A DNA stretch of 64,000 nucleotides from Cupriavidus metallidurans CH34 (GTDB lineage Bacteria; Pseudomonadota; Gammaproteobacteria; Burkholderiales; Burkholderiaceae): contig NC_007973.1 of assembly GCF_000196015.1 (NCBI RefSeq), forward strand, positions 1,612,001-1,676,000, in the 5' to 3' direction. Below the pieces are notes generated by a model. That model saw only the letters and a program-made list of their open reading frames with translations. It was not told the DNA's origin and did no database searches. Numbering within the stretch: position 1 is the stretch's first letter; every line of letters starts with the position of its first letter. A program made the position numbers and the translations under genes. Positions 1 through 8,445 of this stretch are shown in pieces.

Positions 1-1
1 C

Positions 2-2110
2 AAAGAGCCAGCGCGCACCGTGGAGGTCGCATGCTTTCTTCGGTATTGCCTGTTCACCACCACAGACCAGTTGATCCTTATGGTGCAGCGCCGGATCGCC
101 GATCTGTGGCGTCAGGCTGCCGCCGATGTCCCCGCTACCGTCAATTGGGCCGCAATGTACAAAACGCTGCTCGGCGAACTTGTTGCCTTGAGCGCGCAAG
201 GTGCGGTGCCAGATGCTGAGTTGCGTGCCCGTCTTGAAGCCTTGATCACCGAAACCCAGAAACGCAAACCACCGAGCAGGGCCTCCCTGGTCCGCGAGGG
301 ATTGATTGATGGAATTCGCCCCGTGCGGTCGTTGCTCGTCGCCATTGCAAAGCTGCCCTGGCAGGCCACCGGCGAGCATCCTGCCATCGAGTACCTTGCC
401 AAGCTGCAAGCTTTATATCTCAAAGGATCCAGAAAGCTGCCAGTTGAAGTGGTGGCACCAAGTCTGGGAATGATCTGGCAGGTTTCGATCTCCAGCCCAG
501 ACCGGGAACGGGCGTTTCAGGCGTTGGAGGTGGCCACCCTGTTTGCCCTGCGCCGCGCGGTGCGCAATGGCTCGGTCTGGATTGAGCACAGCCTGAGCTT
601 TCGGGGTCGTGCGCGCTTGTTCTTCACGGACGAGCGTTGGCAGGCAGAGTCCAAGAAACACTATGCCCGTCTATCGTTACCCAGCAAGGCTGCCACTTTC
701 TTGAAGCCTTTGCTGGCCAGAGTAACTGCCGGTGTCGATGCGGTGGCCGCTGCAGCCCGCAGTGGCGTACTGCGCGTGGATGATGAACTCCATTTGTCGC
801 CATTGCCCGCAGAGGACGAAGACCCAGAAGTGACCAAGCTGCGCGCGGCTTTGGATCACCGCATCGGTGAGGTTCAATTGCCGGAAGTGATTCTGGCCGT
901 TGACGCCCAGGTGCGCTTTAGCTGGATCATGCTCGGACGTGAGCCGCGCTCTACCGACGAGCTGCTGATGGTCTATGCCGGCATCATGGCCCACGGCACC
1001 AGTCTGACTGCGGTCGAATGCGCGCGCATGATTCCGCAATTGTCTGCCACCAGCATTCGCCAGGCCATGCGCTGGGCGCGGGACGAACGGCGTCTGAGCC
1101 AGGCCTGCCAGGCTGTGCTGGAATTCATGCAGCGACACCCGATTGCCGCCACCTGGGGGCGGTCCGATTTGGCATCTTCTGACATGATGAGCATGGAGAC
1201 CACCAAACGGGTGTGGCAAGCCCGGCTTGATCCTCGGCGCAACACACCTTCCATTGGAATCTACTCCCATGTAAAAGACCGGTGGGGCATCTTCCATGCG
1301 CAGCCCTTTGTGCTCAATGAGCGCCAGGCGGGCGTGGCCATTGAAGGTGTCATCCGCCAAGAAAAGCTGGAGACCAGCCAGCTTGCTGTGGATACCCATG
1401 GCTACACCGACTTTGCCATGTCACATGCCCGTTTGCTTGGTTTTGATCTTTGCCCGCGGTTGAAGGAACTCAAACAGCGCCACCTCTTTGTGCCACGCGG
1501 CACCAAAGTGCCCGCAGAAATCGCTGCGGTGTGCGAAGCCAATGTCGACGTCGCTTTGATCGAAAAGCATTGGGATAGTCTGGTGCACCTGGCAGCCTCG
1601 GTCATGAGCGGACATGCCAGTGCGGTGGCAGCTCTTGCGCGGTTCGGTTCTGCCGCCCAGGGCGATCCAATCTATGAGGCTGGCGTGCAATTGGGGCGGT
1701 TGCTGCGTACGGCGTTTTTGGCTGACTACTTTGTCAAGGACGCTTTCAGGAACGAGTTGCGCCGGGTGCTCAATCGGGGCGAGGCTGTTAACGCCCTCAA
1801 GCGCGCCATTTATACCGGCCGGATCAGCCCGGCGCAGGCCAAACGTGTCGATGAAATGCAGGCTGTGGCCGATGCGTTGAGCCTGATGGCCAACATCGTG
1901 ATGGCGTGGAATACCTCACAGATGCAGGCGGTCCTGGATCGCTGGTCGAACCGCCGCCAGGTCATTCCACCGGAACTGATCGGGAAGATTGCGCCCACCA
2001 GGCTGGAGAGCATCAACTTGCGGGGTGTGTTTCGCTTCCCGGTTGACCGCTATGCTGACCAAATCCTGCCTTCGCGGCCAAATGCATCGATAACTGGCAC
2101 CAATGGATGA
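2..2110 (+). CDS. tnpA: IS1071 transposase TnpA, C-terminal 702 residues (partial at window edge)
   Basis: Tn3-family DDE transposase that catalyses replicative transposition of IS1071. The frame opens at base 2 with Lys-Glu-Pro-Ala and matches residues 274-975 of the full-length 975-aa copies B and C. The Tn3 catalytic core lies in this part, including the stretch VDTHGYTDF near residues 745-755, where the second catalytic Asp is expected, and a Glu-containing C-terminal region. No frameshift or stop was seen. The gene is truncated only by the window edge, so the element is probably intact outside it. Confidence 0.95.
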   Translation, partial: KEPARTVEVACFLRYCLFTTTDQLILMVQRRIADLWRQAAADVPATVNWAAMYKTLLGELVALSAQGAVPDAELRARLEALITETQKRKPPSRASLVREGLIDGIRPVRSLLVAIAKLPWQATGEHPAIEYLAKLQALYLKGSRKLPVEVVAPSLGMIWQVSISSPDRERAFQALEVATLFALRRAVRNGSVWIEHSLSFRGRARLFFTDERWQAESKKHYARLSLPSKAATFLKPLLARVTAGVDAVAAAARSGVLRVDDELHLSPLPAEDEDPEVTKLRAALDHRIGEVQLPEVILAVDAQVRFSWIMLGREPRSTDELLMVYAGIMAHGTSLTAVECARMIPQLSATSIRQAMRWARDERRLSQACQAVLEFMQRHPIAATWGRSDLASSDMMSMETTKRVWQARLDPRRNTPSIGIYSHVKDRWGIFHAQPFVLNERQAGVAIEGVIRQEKLETSQLAVDTHGYTDFAMSHARLLGFDLCPRLKELKQRHLFVPRGTKVPAEIAAVCEANVDVALIEKHWDSLVHLAASVMSGHASAVAALARFGSAAQGDPIYEAGVQLGRLLRTAFLADYFVKDAFRNELRRVLNRGEAVNALKRAIYTGRISPAQAKRVDEMQAVADALSLMANIVMAWNTSQMQAVLDRWSNRRQVIPPELIGKIAPTRLESINLRGVFRFPVDRYADQILPSRPNASITGTNG

Positions 2111-2143
2111 AACCGACCACGGTTTGACGCCACGAATCGCAGA

Positions 2144-2253
2144 TTTGAAAGTGAACAGGAAAGTCAATGAAATCAACGATCTACCAACACCACCTCCGCG
2201 CCAGTGCTAGCTTTTCGTACCGTCACTTATTGCACTGAAAACGAGGAGACCCC
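2144..2253. repeat. IS1071 right terminal inverted repeat, copy A (~110 bp)
   Basis: The last ~110 bp are an imperfect inverted repeat of the other IS1071 end. The outer ~35 bp are the same at both ends. Inner differences tell left from right end: the right end reads GTACGAAAAGC and the left end GTACGCAAAGC. The right-end type is found here and at 13448, 13245 and 56161. Confidence 0.85.
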
Positions 2254-3083
2254 AAGACCCGCAGGCAGCGTTCTACCTCGGCGGCGATGGGCTCGCGCAC
2301 CCCGGCGAGCAGGGCCGTGTAGCTCCTCGCCCCGGCGCGAGCGGCGGCGCGGATGGCGTCCCCGGCGGCGTCGGCCAGCGCGGTGTAGTAATTGATCTTG
2401 GCCACGCCGAAGGTGATGAGCTTGCGGAACTGGTCATCGGACAGGCCGGTGCCGCCATGGATGACGAGGGGCAGCCCCAGCGCGGCGTGGATGTCCTTGA
2501 GCCGGCCCCAGTCCAGCCCGGGTTTGTCCTTCATGCGGCCATGCACGGTGCCGACGGAGACGGCCAGGCAATCAACGCCGGTGCGTTCCACGAAGGCCTT
2601 GGCTTCCGCCACGGTGGTGTATTGGACCGGGCCGGGATGGCGCTCGGCATCTTCGCCCTCGACACCCGGCACGTAGCCCAGCTCGCCCTCGACGCAGACG
2701 CCGCAGGCGTGGGCCATCGCGGTCACGGCCCGGGTCGCGTCGATGTTGTCGCCGATATCCAGGTGCGAGGCATCCACCATCACTCCGTTGGCCCCGAGAC
2801 GAATGGCCCGGATGGCCGAATCGAGGCTCGCGCCGTGGTCGAGATGGATGGCCACCGGCACCTGGGCGCGCCGCGCCGCCGCTTCCACGGCGGGCATGGC
2901 CAGCTCGAGATCGAAGTGGCTGAAATGCGATTCGGCCAGGCTCAGGATCACCGGTGCGCGGGCGCGTTCCGCGCCGACGACGATGGCCTCCAGGAAATCC
3001 AGGCCAACCAGATCGAAGGCCCCCACCGCGTAACCGTGGGCATGGGCATGGTCGAGCATGTCCTTCATGTTGACCAGGGGCAT
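2223..3083 (-). pseudogene. fba: fba, 5' part of a split class II fructose-bisphosphate aldolase gene
   Basis: Class II (metal-dependent) aldolase of the ~280-aa KbaY/GatY/Fba type, which would condense triose phosphates to fructose (or sedoheptulose) bisphosphate in the CBB cycle. Visible features are AIHLDHGAS (zinc-ligand His), VEGELGY, GTVHG, VIHGGTG and a phosphate-site NY-containing stretch. The start at 3083 has a strong GGAGGA ribosome site at 3091-3096. Native sequence stops at 2254, where IS1071 copy A begins; the last nine codons of the open frame (GSPRFQCNK after Leu-Arg-Val-Leu) come from the IS1071 end. The missing 3' part lies at 52544-52957. The barrel is nearly complete, so the 286-aa chimera could retain some activity, but the native C-terminal domain is gone. 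Confidence 0.9.
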
Positions 3084-3097
3084 GGCGTTTTCCTCCC

Positions 3098-3146
3098 AAA
3101 AAAACGAAGGGCCGCCCCGAGTTTTTTTGTCCCCCTCGGGGGGCGG
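3098..3146 (-). terminator. Hairpin with T tract just upstream of fba (possible terminator or attenuator)
   Basis: On the minus strand a GC-rich stem (3135-3146 pairing with 3112-3121, with a small bulge) is followed by a run of seven T (about 3099-3105) immediately before the fba ribosome site. A second, perfect 9-bp dyad with a 3-base loop lies just upstream (GGAAACGGC 3145-3153 / GCCGTTTCC 3157-3165). It would separate fba from the upstream cbb genes. Confidence 0.5.
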
Positions 3147-3176
3147 AAACGGCCAAGCCGTTTCCTGGGGGCGCTC

Positions 3177-3440
3177 TTAACCGTCCTCGTCCTCGGGGGG
3201 CCACCAGCCGGCGGCACGGGCACGCGCCAAGGCTTCGGCGTAGATGCGTTGGTGGCGGGCGCGCAGGTCGTCCGGCAGCTGGCTGGGCAAGCCGCCCGAG
3301 GCGTCCCAGCGGGCACTGACCCGCTCGGCCAGGGTTTTGCAAGCGGCCAAGCCCCGAGCCGGCGCAGGTTTCGCTCTCCGGCGCCTGTGCGGTACTCGAA
3401 GACCTCGGCAATACGTCGCTGGATGATCTGGCCAGACTGG
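3177..3440 (-). pseudogene. Degraded second copy of the orf98-type gene
   Basis: Reading leftward, the frame ending at stop 3177 gives ...LAERVSARWDASGGLPSQLP and then a stretch ending PPEDEDG. It aligns with the C-terminal half of the 98-aa protein at 4384-4680 (EQVQVEWDKYSNLPSRLP..., ending ELGEDE). The upstream part, with ESETCAG matching ETEDCSG, is in another frame, so at least one frameshift separates the two parts, near 3350-3365. No good start codon is visible. This is a diverged paralogue that has decayed, and it shows that this small gene was once present twice in the operon. Confidence 0.6.
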
Positions 3441-3528
3441 CAGTTTCCGGAAATCAAGTTCGACCCTGATCGGCGGACGGTCCGTTCGGGACTCGCATCA
3501 CGCCCGTCCTTGATGCGCACGAGCGGCA

Positions 3529-3948
3529 TCAGGCGCCGCCTCCATGCCACAAGCGCAAGGCAGACACGTTGGTCGCGCGGAGATCTTCCAGCACGGCTAC
3601 TGCACCGGTGAAGTCCTCCCCGCGCGTCCAGGCATTGACGGTTACCAGCACTGGCAGTCCGGCACCACGTGCCGCACGCACGCCGTTCTTCGAATCCTCG
3701 ACGGCGAGGCAGCTTGCCGCAGGCAGTTGCATTTGCGTCATTCCTCAAGTGTAGATGTCCGGGGCGGGTTTTTTTTCGAGCGCCTGTTCGCCGGCGCCGA
3801 TGACCTCGAAGGTGTCAGGCGGCAAATCGGCCAGCGTGGTGGAAAGCAAGACAAATTCGCGAAACGTCGCGTTGAACGCCTGACGATGGACCTCCTCGGT
3901 ATCCGCGAGCGTGCCATCGACATCGAAGATCACCGCCTGGAGCGTCAT
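3529..3948 (-). pseudogene. cbbY: cbbY pseudogene 1 (internal deletion plus in-frame TGA)
   Basis: HAD-family phosphatase of the CbbY type (xylulose-1,5-bisphosphate phosphatase, which removes a RuBisCO inhibitor). The N-terminus has the nucleophile motif [22 protein letters not shown]. After about 32 residues roughly 110 codons are missing, and the frame resumes in the C-terminal core ([17 protein letters not shown]). A TGA at 3745-3747 then interrupts the same frame, which continues as LPAASCLAVEDSKNG, the HAD motif with the acidic pair. The cap domain and the stop make it non-functional. An intact cbbY is present at 27030-27848. Confidence 0.85.
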
Positions 3949-3993
3949 CGCGTCAGTCCGGCGTCAATCTGCGGCAGGTGTCCAGAGCCCTCG

Positions 3994-4368
3994 TCACAGG
4001 GTCTTGCGCACCGCATTGCGCAACCGTGCTTCCAGTTCCTCGGCCATCAGCAGCAGTGCCTTGTTGCGAACCTTGGCTGCGCCTTGGTGGTAATCACGCA
4101 CGGTGCAAACCACCGGCTCATGCAAGGCGGTACGGCCTTTGTCCTGAAAATCCGTCCAGGAGATGACAGGCATGTCGTACAGGCTGGAATCAACCAGCAC
4201 CCACTCCCCGTCGTCGAGCAGCATGGACATGGGCGGAAAATCTTCCAGACCGAAGCAGGTCTTCACCGGCTCGCGCATCCAGTAGCGCCGCCAAACGTTC
4301 CATACTGGTGCCGGGATGCTTGAGGAGTATTCATTCAGAGCGGGACAGTCGCGCAGACGCTCGTACAT
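3994..4368 (-). CDS. orf124, uncharacterised protein of the RuBisCO operon
   Basis: 124-aa soluble-looking protein, not recognised. It has no signal peptide or membrane segment. It contains an aromatic N-terminal half (SSIPAPVWNVWRRYWMREPV), a central CFGLEDFPPM and a charged helical C-terminus (AEELEARLRNAVRKTL). It lies 15 bp downstream of orf98 and after cbbO on the same strand, so it is very likely co-transcribed with cbbLSQO. The position suggests a role linked to form IA RuBisCO or its activase, but the sequence gives no direct evidence of function. Between it and the broken cbbY (3949-3993) there is only a short spacer. Confidence 0.65.
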   Translation of the reverse strand: MYERLRDCPALNEYSSSIPAPVWNVWRRYWMREPVKTCFGLEDFPPMSMLLDDGEWVLVDSSLYDMPVISWTDFQDKGRTALHEPVVCTVRDYHQGAAKVRNKALLLMAEELEARLRNAVRKTL

Positions 4369-4383
4369 TGTCGGCCGCTCTCC

Positions 4384-4680
4384 TCACTCATCCTCGCCCA
4401 GTTCCGGGTCCCAGCCCTTGGCGCGGGCAGTCTGAATGGCCCGGTCATAAATTTCGACATGCCGCTTGAGCAACTCCGGCGGCAGGCGGCTGGGCAGGTT
4501 GCTGTACTTGTCCCATTCCACCTGCACCTGTTCCATCAGGGCCTGCATGCGGCCGCCCTGCCAGCCGGAGCAATCCTCCGTCTCCGGTATCAGGCCGAAC
4601 AACCAGCCGTCGAGGACGATGCGGCCGAGTTGGGTGAGGCCGTGCTTGTCGCTGTATAAACCGGGGTATGTGTTTTCCAT
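4384..4680 (-). CDS. orf98, small uncharacterised protein next to cbbO
   Basis: 98-aa acidic protein, not recognised. It is hydrophilic apart from LDGWLFGLIPE, and the C-terminal half is a helical ELLKRHVEIYDRAIQTARAKGWDP stretch ending in acidic residues. It starts 8 bp after the cbbO stop, so it is translationally close to cbbO. A decayed paralogue lies at 3177-3440 in the same operon. Two copies in one RuBisCO operon argue for a real role with CbbO or CbbQ, but this is an inference from position. Confidence 0.65.
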   Translation of the reverse strand: MENTYPGLYSDKHGLTQLGRIVLDGWLFGLIPETEDCSGWQGGRMQALMEQVQVEWDKYSNLPSRLPPELLKRHVEIYDRAIQTARAKGWDPELGEDE

Positions 4681-4688
4681 GGTCTTTC

Positions 4689-7046
4689 CTATCGGGTAAG
4701 GCCGGCATACAGCAGCGGCAGTTTCTCGGGCAGGCGCTGGACATGATCCACCACCATGTAGTTCTTCTGGCCAAAAATTCGTGAGACGTAATTATCAGCG
4801 CGTGGGTCCAGGCTCATGCAGTAGGTGGTGACACCAAGTTTTGCCACCTCCTCCACAGCCTTCTTGGTGTCGTAGCGCAAGTATTGCGGGTCGCGCACAT
4901 CCACGTCGGCGGGTTCGCCGTCGGTAATGACGATCAGGAGTTTCTTGGCCGAACGCTGCAGTTGCAAATGATGGCCGGCATGTCGAATCGCTGCACCCAT
5001 CCGGGTAGACAGCTGCCCGGTCATCCCGGCGAGCCGGGACTTGGGTGTCTCGTCCCAATGCTGGTCGAAGTCCTTGAACCGGTAGTACTCGACATCGTGG
5101 CGTCCGTCCGAACAAAAGCCGTGGATGGCAAAGGGGTCGCCGACCTTGTTTATGGCGTCGGCCAGCAGCACGCAGGCCTGCTGGGTGAGCTCGCGCACCG
5201 AATATTCCTGGTCCTGCACTTTTTCGTTGGTCGATTCCGACAGATCGAGCAACACCAGGATCGAAAAGTCGCGGGTCTTGCGCACACTACGCATCATGAT
5301 GCGTGGATCGGGCTGGTTGCCGAGGCGGATGTCGGTAAGGCTGGAGATCGCTGCGTTGATGTCGATCTCGTCGCCGTCCTCGAGGCGGCGGATGCGCTGC
5401 ACACCCTGCGGCTGCATGGCGTCGAGCAGGAATTTCATGCGATGGATTTCGCGCTTGTACTGTGCGGTAATCGCCTCGATGATCTGCAGGTCGCCGGCCT
5501 TGGCACGCTTTTCCAGCACGGTTGCCCAGGCCGGGCGCTCCAACTGGATCTGGTAATCCCATTCGGAATAATGGAAGGGGTCGGAGACCGGCTCCTTGCC
5601 TTCAAGTTCGTTGAAGCTCTTGCCGCCACTCTCGTCACCGATGTTTTCATACGGGAACAACTCGGTGCCGAGCACCCAGATTTCCTCGGCATCGTCGCCG
5701 GCCGTCTCGACATCGATCTCGTTGGCCATTTCCATCACGCTGACGTACTTGCGCACCTGTTTGATGGACTCGTAGCCGGCACTGGCTGCCTTGTTGAAAT
5801 CGAATTCCTCGAACTCCCAGAAGTAGCGGTTGTCGTCGCGGTAGGGGGCGGTGAGCAAATCGGTACGTGGATTGAACGGAATCCGTTTCTGGCCGAAGCT
5901 GTGCGCAAGCTGGACGCCAATATCCCATGAAGTCAGGTTGCTATCGAGCTTCTCCTGCGCGAGCGCGAACAGCGCACGGGCCTCGACGATCCACGGGTCC
6001 TTGTCCTTGTATGACTCATCAAGCAGGGCGCGTGCAAGACGGTTGAGATAATCGCCCATGCTGCCATTCATCTCGGGCGTGGCCGTGTGCAGCTTGCTCC
6101 AGAGTTGCTTGAGGCCGGGAAAGCGCCGGATGGAGAGAGTCTCCACGCGCGCATCCTCGATGACGCTGATCACCGCGATCTGCATGGGATTGAGCGCCTC
6201 GGCGGAAATAGGCAGCTTCGTCTCGACCACGTGGGCGGCGCAATGGGCGGCCGTGGCGCGATATAGCTCCAGACCGGACACTGGCTCCTGACCTTCGACC
6301 GTGAAATCGTCGAACGCATCCGGCACGTGCAGCAGGTAGTCCTCGATGTAAGGGCGGTAGCCTTCGCGGGTCTCGAAGTCGCCTGACGTGGGGCGCATGA
6401 AGAAGTCGCGGGCCCACAGTGCGCGCAGATACATGTTGATGCGGCGCTGCACATCTACCAGCAGGGTGCCCTTGCGCTCCTTCTGCAGCATCGCCATCGA
6501 CTCCTTGGAATCAAGGCTGAAATAGCGGATCTGTTCTTCGTAGTTGGTGCGGTGTGCATGGGCGCCCCAGAGCGCCCAACGGCGCAGGCCACCGAGGGTG
6601 AGGTGCTGGAACAGGACTTCCAGCTTGTCCAGCATCGGCCGCACGCCACGCGGCGCTTGCGCGATCAGGGTATTGATGAACTGCAGGTACTTGATGAAAA
6701 GTTCGGCATCACCCAGCCGATTGGCGGCGATGGCCGAAGTGGCGAGCAGCAGCTCGATCACCGTCCCCGAGGTTCGCGAGGCCAGTTCGAGGGAGGCAGT
6801 AGCCAGGTCGCCGACAACGTCCTCGCCGACCTCCTTGGCGACCATCGGCGCTTTCTCGATCCAGGTTTCCACCAGCGAATCACCCTTGCCGAGTCCGCGA
6901 ATGGCGGCCGCACCCTTCAGGTAGTTGTCCAGACCACGCGGCGAGAACACCTTGGTCGCTTCGTGCCAATTGGCCTGCAACGCATTCTGGCTGTGCGGCG
7001 ACAAGTCCTCCAGCAATTCGGCATAATCAGCAAGATTGAATGACAT
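4689..7046 (-). CDS. cbbO: CbbO, RuBisCO activase adaptor with VWA domain
   Basis: 785-aa CbbO, the adaptor of the CbbQO-type RuBisCO activase. CbbO carries a C-terminal von Willebrand A domain that docks on RuBisCO while a CbbQ hexamer remodels it to release inhibitory sugar phosphates. The VWA domain begins near residue 585 (SILVLLDLSESTNEK, with the MIDAS Asp-x-Ser-x-Ser) and continues through ITDGEPADVDV. The long helical N-terminal part is typical of the family. The start at 7046 is 12 bp after the cbbQ stop, so the two are coupled. It sits downstream of form IA cbbLS, the usual partner. Length is normal for the family. Confidence 0.95.
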   Translation of the reverse strand: MSFNLADYAELLEDLSPHSQNALQANWHEATKVFSPRGLDNYLKGAAAIRGLGKGDSLVETWIEKAPMVAKEVGEDVVGDLATASLELASRTSGTVIELLLATSAIAANRLGDAELFIKYLQFINTLIAQAPRGVRPMLDKLEVLFQHLTLGGLRRWALWGAHAHRTNYEEQIRYFSLDSKESMAMLQKERKGTLLVDVQRRINMYLRALWARDFFMRPTSGDFETREGYRPYIEDYLLHVPDAFDDFTVEGQEPVSGLELYRATAAHCAAHVVETKLPISAEALNPMQIAVISVIEDARVETLSIRRFPGLKQLWSKLHTATPEMNGSMGDYLNRLARALLDESYKDKDPWIVEARALFALAQEKLDSNLTSWDIGVQLAHSFGQKRIPFNPRTDLLTAPYRDDNRYFWEFEEFDFNKAASAGYESIKQVRKYVSVMEMANEIDVETAGDDAEEIWVLGTELFPYENIGDESGGKSFNELEGKEPVSDPFHYSEWDYQIQLERPAWATVLEKRAKAGDLQIIEAITAQYKREIHRMKFLLDAMQPQGVQRIRRLEDGDEIDINAAISSLTDIRLGNQPDPRIMMRSVRKTRDFSILVLLDLSESTNEKVQDQEYSVRELTQQACVLLADAINKVGDPFAIHGFCSDGRHDVEYYRFKDFDQHWDETPKSRLAGMTGQLSTRMGAAIRHAGHHLQLQRSAKKLLIVITDGEPADVDVRDPQYLRYDTKKAVEEVAKLGVTTYCMSLDPRADNYVSRIFGQKNYMVVDHVQRLPEKLPLLYAGLTR

Positions 7047-7058
7047 GGCAGGCTGCCT

Positions 7059-7862
7059 TTAGAAGAAGGTGGTTACCGCAGCATCGAGCGCATCGCGCAT
7101 GTCGGGATCGTCGGTGATCGGGCGGACCAGCGCGACGCGGCAGGCGGCCTGCGGGTTGACACCCTTGGCAATAAGCGAGCCGGCGTAGATCAGCATGCGG
7201 GTGGACAGGCCTTCGTCGAGGCCGTGCCCCTTGAGGTTGCGCGAGCGTTCGGCAATCGAAACCAGCTTGCCGGCGATGTCGGCGTTGGCCCCCGATTCAT
7301 GCGCCACGACCTCGGTTTCGATGGCGTGCTCGGGATAGGTGAAGTCGAGACCGCCGAAACGCTGCTTGGTCGACTGCTTCAGATCCTTCATCAGGGACTG
7401 GTAGCCAGGGTTGTAGGAAATCACGATCTGGAAATCGGGATGGGCATTGACCAGTTCGCCCTTCTTTTCCAGCGGCAGCACTCGACGGTTGTCGGTCAGC
7501 GGGTGGATCACCACGGTGGTGTCCTGGCGCGCCTCGACCACTTCGTCGAGGTAGCAGATCGCACCATGCCGTGCGGCGATGGCCAGCGGGCCATCCTGCC
7601 ACTCGGTGCCCTGGGCTGAGAGCAGGAAGCGGCCGACCAGGTCAGAGGCGGTCATGTCCTCGTTGCAGGCGACGGTAATCAGCGGCTTGTTCAGCTTGTG
7701 TGCCATGTATTCGACAAAGCGCGTCTTGCCGCAGCCGGTCGGTCCCTTGAGCATCATCGGCATGCGCACGGAGTAGGCGGCTTCGAACAACTCGACCTCG
7801 TCGGCGACGGCGCGATAGTAGGGTTCCTTGGTGATGCGGTATTGATCGACGATATTGCTCAT
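7059..7862 (-). CDS. cbbQ: CbbQ, MoxR-type AAA+ RuBisCO activase ATPase
   Basis: 267-aa AAA+ ATPase of the CbbQ/NorQ group. Walker A is GPTGCGKT near residues 41-48, and Walker B is ICYLDEV near 102. Conserved family stretches are [13 protein letters not shown] and SYNPGYQ. Start: the ATG at 7862 is chosen over an in-frame upstream start because it has an AAGGAG site at 7870-7875 and gives the canonical N-terminus [10 protein letters not shown]. It forms the motor of the CbbQO activase. It is preceded by a terminator hairpin behind cbbS, so its transcription may be lower than that of cbbLS. Confidence 0.95.
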   Translation of the reverse strand: MSNIVDQYRITKEPYYRAVADEVELFEAAYSVRMPMMLKGPTGCGKTRFVEYMAHKLNKPLITVACNEDMTASDLVGRFLLSAQGTEWQDGPLAIAARHGAICYLDEVVEARQDTTVVIHPLTDNRRVLPLEKKGELVNAHPDFQIVISYNPGYQSLMKDLKQSTKQRFGGLDFTYPEHAIETEVVAHESGANADIAGKLVSIAERSRNLKGHGLDEGLSTRMLIYAGSLIAKGVNPQAACRVALVRPITDDPDMRDALDAAVTTFF

Positions 7863-7943
7863 GCGGGGGCTCCTTGATGAGAACGCGGATTTATCCACGA
7901 ATGACGCGAACTCGACGGCGCACCATTCGTTGGCAAACTCCTG

Positions 7944-7986
7944 GAAAACAAAAAGCCCCCGATTGCGCTTGCCGCGCAGCGGGGGC
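7944..7986 (-). terminator. Rho-independent terminator or attenuator between cbbS and cbbQ
   Basis: On the minus strand a GCCCCCG/CGGGGGC stem (arms about 7980-7986 and 7955-7961) with an internal GC-rich loop is followed directly by TTTTTGTTTT (7944-7954). It lies 25 bp behind the cbbS stop, between cbbS and cbbQ. It would let cbbLS be made in excess over the activase genes by partial read-through. Confidence 0.8.
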
Positions 7987-8011
7987 CAGATACTGCCAAC
8001 CGCCGAGCGAC

Positions 8012-8368
8012 TTAAACCGTCTTGCCGCGGTAAACCACCATGGCCGCGCCTTGCGACTGCTTGAAGTTGTCGTAGCCGACCAGGCGCACGTGGTTGTTGG
8101 GGTTGGCCTTGTGGCAGGCTTTGGCCTCGGCCAGAACGCGATCGACGTCGGTTTCACCGAACATCGGCAACTTCCACATGTACCAGTAGGAGTCCATCAG
8201 GTACTCAGGCTCGATATGCTCGATAGCCGGGTTCCAGCCCTTCTTCACCAGATACTCGACCTGCCTCTTGATGCTGGCCGCGTCCATCGCGGGCAGGTAG
8301 GAAAAAGTTTCGAACTTCCGGCTGGCGGGGTCGGAAAGGCGGGAGTTGTAATCCATTACGTCAGACAT
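8012..8368 (-). CDS. cbbS: RuBisCO small subunit, form IA
   Basis: 118-aa small subunit of ribulose-1,5-bisphosphate carboxylase/oxygenase. The start at 8368 ([26 protein letters not shown]) has an AAAGGA site 6 bp upstream. The sequence has the proteobacterial form IA pattern: ETFSYLPAM, the [15 protein letters not shown] segment and [12 protein letters not shown], and no C-terminal beta-hairpin extension of the red type. It lies 77 bp downstream of cbbL and pairs with it in the L8S8 enzyme. Confidence 0.97.
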   Translation of the reverse strand: MSDVMDYNSRLSDPASRKFETFSYLPAMDAASIKRQVEYLVKKGWNPAIEHIEPEYLMDSYWYMWKLPMFGETDVDRVLAEAKACHKANPNNHVRLVGYDNFKQSQGAAMVVYRGKTV

Positions 8369-8445
8369 TTCATTTCCTTTCAAATTGGGTCCTGATCCCG
8401 GGTCGCCAATTGCGGCTCCGGGGTGTCATGCGCTCGGCGCAAGAA

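Larger units (their letters stand above)
1..2253 (+). mobile_element. IS1071 copy A (right 2253 bp of 3204; left part outside the window)
   Basis: This is the right part of an IS1071 element (Tn3 family, class II, no resolvase). Position 1 corresponds to 53909 in the complete copy C, and wherever I compared the two they are the same. The element ends at 2253 in the terminal motif CGAGGAGACCCC, the reverse complement of the opposite end of copies B and C. It lies in the same orientation as copy C, so A and C form a directly repeated pair around 50.7 kb of autotrophy genes. The 5 bp just inside (2254-2258) are AAGAC, the same 5 bp that precede copy C. Confidence 0.95.

Noticed and set aside
2457..3611. 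Rightward 384-codon open frame over fba
   Set aside because: Antisense to the aldolase and its leader; Gly/His-rich without known features.
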